DNA from: Desulfatitalea sp. UBA4791
GTDB taxonomy: Bacteria > Desulfobacterota > Desulfobacteria > Desulfobacterales > Desulfosarcinaceae
Reading direction: 5' to 3'
DNA length: 16,212 nucleotides
NCBI GenBank assembly: GCA_002402905.1
Contig: DHGT01000144.1
Location: 1 to 16,212, forward strand
Part shown: positions 7,557 through 13,822 of the stretch, in pieces
How the letters are laid out: each line of letters begins with the position of its first letter
Numbering within the stretch: the first letter of the stretch is position 1
Notes under the pieces: generated by a model
Told to the model about the DNA's origin: nothing
Database searches by the model: none
What the model saw: the letters and a program-made list of their open reading frames with translations, nothing else
Program-made: the position numbers and the translations under genes

Positions 7557-7597
7557 GCGGCGTGCCTCAGGCCCTTTGCGGCACGCCGCCTCTTTTT
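7557..7597 (+). terminator. Rho-independent terminator between MCP and cheW
   Basis: A perfect 10-bp GC-rich stem, GCGGCGTGCC (7557-7566) with GGCACGCCGC (7580-7589), has a 13-base loop and is followed by CTCTTTTT. It ends about a dozen bases before the cheW ATG, leaving no room for a cheW promoter after it. Confidence 0.9.
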
Positions 7598-7609
7598 GGA
7601 CAGGTCGCT

Positions 7610-8086
7610 ATGGCGCTGAATCTAGACCAGGAAAATATCGTTCAACTCATCGGTTTCCATGTCGGTCCCAAATTGCTGGGTGCCGATATCCTGACCATTC
7701 GTGAAATCCTGCGTGAACCGGAGGTGGGAGAAGCAATTGCTGCACCCCGGTTTGTAGAAGGAATCACTCAGCTCAGGGGGCAAGTCATTCCCATCGTGAA
7801 CCTGGGTCATTTGATGGGCGTATCCCCGGCGACCGTGGGCCAAGAAAAATCATGGGTTTTAGTCGCCCAGGCCGGCAGCCGGCAGGTGGGGTATCGAGTG
7901 GATTCGGTGACGCCGATATTGAGGGTTCGTGAAGACGCCATTTTAGCAGCGCCGGACATTATCTTGTCGGGTATTAGAAGCAAGTATATCCGCGGCGTCA
8001 CTGAAACACAGAGAGGTCTTCTTGTGGTTGTTGACCTCGAGCGTATGCTCAATGATGAGGAGGTTGCCGCCCTGGATCGGATGTGA
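7610..8086 (+). CDS. cheW: Chemotaxis coupling protein CheW
   Basis: The 158-residue protein is a single CheW domain, which links chemoreceptors to the histidine kinase CheA in the cytoplasmic array. The fold shows the usual strands: VQLIGFHVGPKLLGADILTIREIL at the N-terminus, the receptor- and CheA-contacting LRGQVIPIVNLGHLMG at 55-70, and a C-terminal YIRGVTETQRGLLVVVDLERML. Length is typical. An in-frame GTG at 7562 lies inside the terminator stem and is rejected; ATG 7610 has GGACAGG a few bases upstream. It follows the MCP gene closely and probably serves that receptor. No cheA, cheR or cheB is in the window, so it is a satellite locus or a partner of a core cluster elsewhere. Confidence 0.93.
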   Translation: MALNLDQENIVQLIGFHVGPKLLGADILTIREILREPEVGEAIAAPRFVEGITQLRGQVIPIVNLGHLMGVSPATVGQEKSWVLVAQAGSRQVGYRVDSVTPILRVREDAILAAPDIILSGIRSKYIRGVTETQRGLLVVVDLERMLNDEEVAALDRM

Positions 8087-8156
8087 ATCCCGTCATCATG
8101 CAAGCGTACGGTGAATTTGACTTCATACAGATCGTCAGCCTTTGATTTGGCCGCTC

Positions 8157-8843
8157 ATGAATAATGGATTGTCCTATATTCGCCGATGGATGTGGTCGTT
8201 ACTGCTGATCGTATTGCTCACCGCTGCTTTGGCCTTTATCCTGGTATATAATGAAATATCCAGCGGCCTGGATCATTACCAGCTTACGGCGTCAGATCAG
8301 ACGCTCGGCAACGGCCAGGCCGCGCAAACGCCTCATTCCGGCATCAAGCTGCGTGTTTTCCTGCTTCTAACGGCCGGCTATTTTTCTGCTCTGATCCTAT
8401 CGGTCATATGGTTGCGAACCGTTATGCGCCGAATCCATCATCCCCTCCAAAAAATCCAGCGCGCGGTTTCTAACCTGGCCCAGGGAAAACTCAACGAGAC
8501 GGTGGATATTTCCGGTACCGATGAGTTCGGACAGATTGGGTCGGGCATCAATGAGCTTGCCGCCAATTTGCAGGAGTTGCTGTTGTATATATGGAAGCAG
8601 ACCGGACAGTGCATGCACATTATCGATGAGATCGCTCCCAATGGCGACTGTCGTGCAAGCGAAACGGCAAGCCGATGTACGGATGGACACATTCTGCAAT
8701 TAAAGGAATCCGTGGAGAACTTGCGCGAAATGGCAAAGGCTTACGTCTTTTATGATGTGCGGCTGGAGGGAGACAAGACGCTGGCCATCAACAGCCCTGG
8801 CAAAAAGGACCTTCCAGGTACCGAAGTTCCGGCCGACGAGTGA
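8157..8843 (+). CDS. Small inner-membrane HAMP-domain protein without output domain
   Basis: The 228-residue protein has TM1 at about 12-31, a short periplasmic loop of about 35 residues, TM2 at about 66-88, and a HAMP domain at about 90-142 with the IHHPLQKIQ first helix and the GTDEFGQIGSGINEL second helix. The remaining 85 residues hold a short predicted helix (LKESVENLREMAKAY) and a charged tail; no kinase, cyclase or MCP tip is present. It looks like a chemoreceptor or kinase stripped of its sensor and output. It starts 70 bases after cheW on the same strand, so co-transcription is likely. Start choice is uncertain: ATG 8157 and TTG 8142 are in frame and neither has a strong ribosome site. 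The HAMP call is firm, the role is unknown. Confidence 0.78.
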   Translation: MNNGLSYIRRWMWSLLLIVLLTAALAFILVYNEISSGLDHYQLTASDQTLGNGQAAQTPHSGIKLRVFLLLTAGYFSALILSVIWLRTVMRRIHHPLQKIQRAVSNLAQGKLNETVDISGTDEFGQIGSGINELAANLQELLLYIWKQTGQCMHIIDEIAPNGDCRASETASRCTDGHILQLKESVENLREMAKAYVFYDVRLEGDKTLAINSPGKKDLPGTEVPADE

Positions 8844-9010
8844 ACCTCACAACGCCAAATCGTATTGCCCCGGCCCCGATAGACCCAACGCATCCGACGA
8901 CCTGAACTTGTCCACTTTTGTATCCCCAGGCGCATTTTACGAGACTGTCAAATATTGTACGGATTTTGTGCAAAACCGCTCAAACAGGTGAGAATTGTGA
9001 ATTCGCATAC

Positions 9011-9085
9011 CAAAACAGGAAGCGTGGGCGCTGGCGCATATATTGCATTTGAAATTGAGTTGGTTATAGAACTGATCCTGTTTTG
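9011..9085. repeat. Perfect 10-bp inverted repeat flanking the sigma54-like promoter
   Basis: CAAAACAGGA at 9011-9020 is exactly matched by TCCTGTTTTG at 9076-9085, with 55 bases between. The sigma54-like element is inside. With a start site near 9058, the arms lie around -43 and +22. A separate GAATT-GTG-AATTC repeat lies just upstream at 8992-9004. Confidence 0.6.
9032..9047 (+). promoter_or_regulatory. Candidate sigma54 (RpoN) promoter of the coiled-coil/VWA gene pair
   Basis: TGGCGCATATATTGCA matches TGGCACG-N4-TTGCW at all but two bases, with exact GG-N10-GC spacing (GG 9033-9034, GC 9045-9046). It is about 85 bases upstream of ATG 9131 in a 287-base gap. Sigma54 promoters need an AAA+ activator, which is not encoded here. 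Confidence 0.6.
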
Positions 9086-9130
9086 AATAGGCGTTTTTTT
9101 GTGGATGGACACCAAATCGTGGAGGTTCTC

Positions 9131-10615
9131 ATGGCGCATATATTATCCATCACACCCATCCCATTGCTTTCCGGTATTCTTTGGCTGGTGCTGTTGCTAT
9201 TGGCCATGTATTTTGCCCGCAAGCCATTTCATCGCTCCATGGCTTCATTTGGTAGAATTATTTACAATGCCATGCGTTTAGCCGCTTCTTCGGTAAAACT
9301 GGCCGAAAAAAGGCTTCAGCTGCGCAACCAGGAGGTTCTGATGACCGCCGGTCTGGAGCTGGCGGAACGAAAGGTCGAGCGCGAGTTCGATCGGATCAGC
9401 GACGCCGTCCGCAGGGACCTGGAAGGATACCCCAAGGTCCAGCGCATGCTTTCCGAAGATTTGCTCAAACTGGAAGAAGACTACCAAAAGAGTGCGGAAA
9501 TTCCCCAGACCTTGCCCGATTGGGTCAAGGTGATCGATGCCATTGCCAACATCAAACCCACCGGCGATCGCATGGTCGTGAACATGCTGGAGGAAATTCA
9601 CCAGACACTCAACGAACAGCACAAGGCGGCTGTTGAGAGACACCGCCGCGATGTCGCCGAACGTCACGGCATTCTCAGTCGCACGCTGCCTTTTTGGCGC
9701 AATGTGAAAAAGACGCTCAGCGGCGTGGAAAAAGCCATTTCCAATTTGAATCAGCGTTCGAAGAAGATCGATCGCTACATGGACAACTATGAAAAGACAT
9801 TGAATCAAAGCGAAACAGCCGCGCGTCAGCTCTCTTCATCCTCTCTGACCCAATTTTTCATTTCCGGTGTGGTGCTGGCCGTCGCGGTCGTCGGTGCCAT
9901 GATCAATTTCAACCTGGTGGCGCTGCCCATGTCGGAAATGGTTGGCGGAAACAGCTATATCGGCAATTTCAAAACTTCCGATGTGGCCGGCATGTTCATC
10001 GTGTCCATGGAGATTGTTCTGGGATTCTTCGTCATGGATGCGCTGCGCATCACCCGGTTGTTTTCCATTATCGGCAGCATGGAAGACAACAAAAGAAAAA
10101 CCATCTTCTGGGTCCTTTTCATTTTTTTGTTTATTCTGGCGTGCGTCGAATCTTCCCTGGCTTTCATGCGCGATCGCATAGCGGCCGACATGGAAGCGCT
10201 CCGGCAATCATTGGCCGGAATGGACACGTCGCAGACCGTGACGAGCAATATTCCCACCTACGGGCAGATGATCATGGGGTTTATACTGCCATTTATTCTC
10301 ACCTTCGTTGCGATTCCTTTTGAATCTTTTATATCCTCCTCCAGAACGGTGCTCGGCCTCCTGGCCGCCTTCGCACTGCGGATCATTGCATTCGTTCTGC
10401 GGCTATTGGGAAACCTGGGTTTTTACATATCGCGGCTGATCATCAATGCCTATGATCTTGTCATTGTACCTGCGCTCTGGCTCGAAGGTGTCATCATACA
10501 AAAGAGATCGCAGACAAAAGATATTGAAGACAGCCGGGATCAGACCGATAGAGAGGCCAGGGAAAGGCGTCGGAGGACGGAAAACAACGCCCAGCAAAAG
10601 GAGGCGATCGAATGA
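9131..10615 (+). CDS. Polytopic membrane protein with long cytoplasmic or periplasmic coiled coil, unknown function
   Basis: I do not recognise this 494-residue protein. It has an N-terminal anchor (about 12-29), then some 200 mostly helical, charged residues (about 45-240; KLAEKRLQLRNQEV, ERKVEREFDRISDAVRR, SNLNQRSKKIDRYMDNYEKTL) that look like coiled coil, then a membrane half with segments near 241-264, 285-308, 324-346 and 378-400, and a long hydrophobic stretch at 405-455. The tail (456-494) is strongly charged. No catalytic motif, ATP site or transporter signature is visible. GGAGG at 9121-9125 selects ATG 9131 over TTG 9083. It ends in an ATGA overlap with the VWA lipoprotein gene, which argues for a shared complex. 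A sigma54-like promoter precedes it. Confidence 0.85.
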   Translation: MAHILSITPIPLLSGILWLVLLLLAMYFARKPFHRSMASFGRIIYNAMRLAASSVKLAEKRLQLRNQEVLMTAGLELAERKVEREFDRISDAVRRDLEGYPKVQRMLSEDLLKLEEDYQKSAEIPQTLPDWVKVIDAIANIKPTGDRMVVNMLEEIHQTLNEQHKAAVERHRRDVAERHGILSRTLPFWRNVKKTLSGVEKAISNLNQRSKKIDRYMDNYEKTLNQSETAARQLSSSSLTQFFISGVVLAVAVVGAMINFNLVALPMSEMVGGNSYIGNFKTSDVAGMFIVSMEIVLGFFVMDALRITRLFSIIGSMEDNKRKTIFWVLFIFLFILACVESSLAFMRDRIAADMEALRQSLAGMDTSQTVTSNIPTYGQMIMGFILPFILTFVAIPFESFISSSRTVLGLLAAFALRIIAFVLRLLGNLGFYISRLIINAYDLVIVPALWLEGVIIQKRSQTKDIEDSRDQTDREARERRRRTENNAQQKEAIE

Positions 10616-11262
10616 GACCAACGGGCCTTCTTTTGCTTTTGATCGGTTGGATGTTGATGACGAGCTGTTCTCAAGGTGTCGACCGCAGCCGGGGTGTTTA
10701 TATGCTGCTCGATACCTCCGGGACCTATACCGCTGAATTGAAAAAGGCTCAGACCATTATCAACTATCTGTTGGGCACGCTTCAACCGGGAGATACCCTG
10801 GCGGTCGGACGAATCGATACCGGAAGTTTCAGCGAAAAAGACATCGTCGCCAAGGTTCGGTTCGATCCGAGGCCTTCGGTGGCCAACAATCAGAAGCGAT
10901 CGTTTCAGCAAACCATCGAGCAATTCGTGACGACTGTCAGAGGGAGCAATTATACGGACATTTCGGGGGGGCTGTTGCAAGCCGTCGAATACCTTAATGA
11001 GGCCGGCGCAGGGCAGAAGTATATCCTGATTTTTTCCGATCTCCAGGAGGAGTTGGCCAAAGGGCATGTGCGGGATGTGCCGTTTCAACTCTCCGGATTC
11101 AACGTCATTGCCTTGAATGTCACCAAACTGCGCGACGATATCCGGGATCCGAGAAAATACCTGGACCGGGTCGAAAAATGGCGTGGTAAGACGGAAAAGG
11201 GCGGTGCAAATTGGCGCGTTATCAATGACCTTGAACGGTTGGAGAGTATCTTCGCACACTAA
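10612..11262 (+). CDS. Putative von Willebrand factor A-like lipoprotein
   Basis: The 216-residue protein begins with a lipoprotein signal peptide: a short charged start, LLLLLIGWMLM, then MTSC with lipid-attachment C19. What follows resembles a VWA (Rossmann-like) domain: the first strand ends VYMLLDTSGTYT, a MIDAS-type D34-x-S36-x-T38 (Thr in place of the usual second Ser), T115 in NYTDISGGL, and D143 in ILIFSDLQEE. So the metal site may be intact, though no DxSxS sequence is present. AAAGGAGG at 10597-10604 is an excellent ribosome site. Its ATG overlaps the TGA of the coiled-coil gene by four bases, so it should be translated from the same mRNA. It may be a periplasmic adhesion or assembly partner of that protein. 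Binding role is inference. Its stop overlaps the mtaB stop from the opposite strand. Confidence 0.82.
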   Translation: MRPTGLLLLLIGWMLMTSCSQGVDRSRGVYMLLDTSGTYTAELKKAQTIINYLLGTLQPGDTLAVGRIDTGSFSEKDIVAKVRFDPRPSVANNQKRSFQQTIEQFVTTVRGSNYTDISGGLLQAVEYLNEAGAGQKYILIFSDLQEELAKGHVRDVPFQLSGFNVIALNVTKLRDDIRDPRKYLDRVEKWRGKTEKGGANWRVINDLERLESIFAH

Positions 11263-12569
11263 ATCCTGCCGATGGCCCTGCCATCGGGCGCGATTCCCCT
11301 GATGCGGACCGATATCATCCGGTTTGCTTCGACATCCCCATCCACAACAGCCACCGGGATATAGTTGTCGCTCAATCCCAAGGCCTGACCTGTTTCCGGA
11401 TCGGTGCGGGTTTCGGTGAGCACCTGGAGACGTTGACCGATCATGGACTGGTAAAACGCGGCCCGTTTCCTGTCGCCGAGATCGCGTAACCGACGGCATC
11501 GCGCTTTGGCCGTGCTTTCCGGAACTTTATGCGGATAGGTGGCCGCTGGCGTTCCCTTCCGCGGTGAATAGGGAAACACGTGCAGATAGGTGATGGGCAG
11601 CGCGTCAAGGAGTCGGTAGGTGTTGTCGAAAGCGGCCTCGCTCTCCCCCGGAAACCCGGCCATGACATCCACACCAATGGCAGCGCCCGGCACGTGAGCA
11701 TGTATCCGGCTGACGAGGTCAAAAAAGGCCTCGCGGGTATAAGGCCTTCTCATTCGCCGCAAAACGTCATTGTCGCCGCTTTGCAAAGGAATATGAAAGT
11801 GTCGGCATACCCTGCCACCGGAATTCGCGGTTAAGTCGACAATACGCTCTTCCACTTCGGCCGGTTCTATGGAACTGAGCCGGATACGTTCGATGGCGGT
11901 GTTCGCCAGGATCGTCTCGATGATGGTCGCCAGCGAAGTGCTCGGCGTCAGGTCCGCACCATAGACCCCCAGGTGGATTCCGGTGAGAACCACTTCCCGA
12001 ACCGCTTTGCCCGCCAGGGAATGCATATGGTCGAGGACGTCTTGGACCGGCATGCTGCGGCTTTGCCCACGCGCATAGGGAACGATGCAGTAGGTGCAAC
12101 GGGTGTTGCATCCATCCTGGATTTTTAAAAAGGCGCGGGTGCGATCTTCGAAGGCGACCGACGGCATCGATGAGAAATTGCAGCCATAAACGCTCCTGTG
12201 GTGCACGAAGGGCAACGCACCGGCGACATGATGTTCGCGAGCGAGCAGATCGGCGATGCGCAATTTGTCATCATGGCCGACGATCATATCGACCCCCTCG
12301 ATGACCTTTATCTCGTCGGGGGCTGTCTGGGCATAACATCCGGTGACCACGATCCGGGCGGCGGGATGCCTGCGCCTGGCCTGGCGAATGGCCTGGCGCG
12401 ACTGCATGGCCGCCTTGCCGGTGACCGTACAGGTGTTGACGACGATGATATCCGGTATGCCCATCCCGTCGCTCCGGACATACCCCGCAGTCTCTAAGGA
12501 ATGCCCCAGTGCCGCGGATTCGCACTGATTCACTTTGCATCCCAGCGTGATGATGAGATAGGATGTCAT
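11259..12569 (-). CDS. mtaB: tRNA (t6A37-C2) methylthiotransferase MtaB
   Basis: The 436-residue radical SAM methylthiotransferase turns t6A37 into ms2t6A in ANN-decoding tRNAs. The N-terminal UPF0004 domain has LGCKVNQ with C11, NTCTV with C47 and TGCYAQ with C78, which hold the second iron-sulfur cluster. The radical SAM core has C154-x3-C158-x2-C161 in GCNTRCTYCIVPYARG. HIPLQSGDNDVLRRMRRPY and DVMAGFPGESE are further MiaB-family motifs, and a TRAM-like tail follows. LGCKVNQ rather than GCQMN separates it from MiaB. GGAGG (12583-12579) sits nine bases before ATG 12569, so ATG 12578 is rejected. The start overlaps the mnmA stop by ATGA, so the two are translationally coupled. Confidence 0.95.
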   Translation of the reverse strand: MTSYLIITLGCKVNQCESAALGHSLETAGYVRSDGMGIPDIIVVNTCTVTGKAAMQSRQAIRQARRRHPAARIVVTGCYAQTAPDEIKVIEGVDMIVGHDDKLRIADLLAREHHVAGALPFVHHRSVYGCNFSSMPSVAFEDRTRAFLKIQDGCNTRCTYCIVPYARGQSRSMPVQDVLDHMHSLAGKAVREVVLTGIHLGVYGADLTPSTSLATIIETILANTAIERIRLSSIEPAEVEERIVDLTANSGGRVCRHFHIPLQSGDNDVLRRMRRPYTREAFFDLVSRIHAHVPGAAIGVDVMAGFPGESEAAFDNTYRLLDALPITYLHVFPYSPRKGTPAATYPHKVPESTAKARCRRLRDLGDRKRAAFYQSMIGQRLQVLTETRTDPETGQALGLSDNYIPVAVVDGDVEANRMISVRIRGIAPDGRAIGRI

Positions 12570-13651
12570 TCGATCCATCCTCCGCCCAGGATCTCATCGC
12601 CTTGGTAAAAGACCGCCCCCTGCCCGGGTGTCACGGCAGGCTCAGGCGTTTCAAACACAACCCGGGCATCGGAATCTCCGATGGGTGTTACGATGGCCTT
12701 CACGGCCTCGTGGCGGTAGCGCACCTTGGTTTCGACAGCGATGGGTCCCGTGGGCGGCGGGCCGATCCAATTGATGTCTCGGACGTGGCAATGACGGCTC
12801 AGCAACTGCTCTTTATGGCCGACGATCAGGCAATTGCGGGACCTGTCGATTCGGACCACATAGTAAGGACGCGCCGCCGGACAGTTGATCCCACGGCGCT
12901 GGCCGATGGTGAAACGATGCAACCCGTTGTGGCGGCCGATCGTCTCCCCTTCGCTGTTTTCGATCGGCCCCGGGCTAGACGCGAAGCCGGGCTGCTGCAT
13001 CAAAAAATCCGCATAGCCCTTGCTCCGGATAAAACAGATGTCCTGGCTTTCCTGCCTGCTGACGGGCACCAGCCCCATCTGCTGGGCGATATGGCGCGTC
13101 TGGGCCTTGGTCAGCTGACCCAACGGCAGCGTGGCGGCGGCCAGCTGGTGCTGGGTCAACCGTGAAAGGAAATAGGACTGCTCTTTCTTCGCGTCGCTGC
13201 CGCGCAACAGGTGCATACGGCCATCCGGCGAGCGCTCGATCCGAGCGTAGTGGCCGGTCGCGATTCCGGAGGCCCCCAGGCGTATCGCCTCGGAGAGGAG
13301 CAAGCCATATTTTATTGTGGGATTGCAGACAAGACACGGGTTGGGGGTCCGTCCCATGGCATAGGTATCCACAAAATAGCGCACCACCCGTTGTTGGAAT
13401 TCTGACCGCAAGTCAATGATGTAAATAGGAATATCAATTTGTGTGGCCAGAAGATCCATCGATTTGCGGGCAAAAGTGGCGATGGCGTCGGATCCGCCGG
13501 GCGCGGATGCGAACTCCGGCACTGGAAAACCCGCTTCGTAACCGGTGAGGAAATGCAGACCGATCAACCGGTGGCCTTGTTCCTTCAGAAGGGCGGCGGA
13601 CACCAGAGAGTCAATACCGCCACTTAGGGCAACGGCAAGGAACGGTTGCAT
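12566..13651 (-). CDS. mnmA: tRNA-specific 2-thiouridylase MnmA
   Basis: The 361-residue enzyme adds sulfur to U34 of the tRNAs for Lys, Glu and Gln (s2U). It adenylates the base with ATP and then receives persulfide sulfur. It shows the PP-loop SGGIDS at 10-15, nucleophile C106 in TPNPCLVCN, the second catalytic cysteine C206 in QDICFI, GHYAR at 133-137, and the ending PGQGAVFYQGDEILGGGWIE of the beta-barrel. Length is typical. The ribosome site is weak. It is the first gene of the mnmA-mtaB pair, preceded by a sigma70-like promoter at 13812-13784, and is divergent from the acyltransferase fusion. Confidence 0.96.
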   Translation of the reverse strand: MQPFLAVALSGGIDSLVSAALLKEQGHRLIGLHFLTGYEAGFPVPEFASAPGGSDAIATFARKSMDLLATQIDIPIYIIDLRSEFQQRVVRYFVDTYAMGRTPNPCLVCNPTIKYGLLLSEAIRLGASGIATGHYARIERSPDGRMHLLRGSDAKKEQSYFLSRLTQHQLAAATLPLGQLTKAQTRHIAQQMGLVPVSRQESQDICFIRSKGYADFLMQQPGFASSPGPIENSEGETIGRHNGLHRFTIGQRRGINCPAARPYYVVRIDRSRNCLIVGHKEQLLSRHCHVRDINWIGPPPTGPIAVETKVRYRHEAVKAIVTPIGDSDARVVFETPEPAVTPGQGAVFYQGDEILGGGWIE

Positions 13652-13783
13652 CAGGATGAATGCCTGTTTGACTTCTTGGTATCTGTTCTGTACATCTACG
13701 CTCTGTGATTCGTGGTGCCGCTTGTCCTTGCTGGGCGGGCACAGACTGAATGGGAAGCACCGACGACGTATGAATTCGATCGC

Positions 13784-13812
13784 AATCTAAAGGTTAGCCC
13801 CAAACCTGTCAA
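13784..13812 (-). promoter_or_regulatory. Candidate sigma70 promoter of mnmA-mtaB
   Basis: On the minus strand a perfect TTGACA (13812-13807) is followed after 17 bases by TAGATT (13789-13784), four of six consensus bases. The leader to ATG 13651 would be about 125 bases. The -35 lies only 11 bases from the divergent ATG at 13823. Confidence 0.55.
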
Positions 13813-13822
13813 TACTTAGATT

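Noticed and set aside
10540..11499. 319-codon minus-strand open frame across the VWA gene
   Set aside because: It crosses the coupled lipoprotein gene and runs into mtaB; the forward genes have lipobox, MIDAS-type residues and strong ribosome sites.
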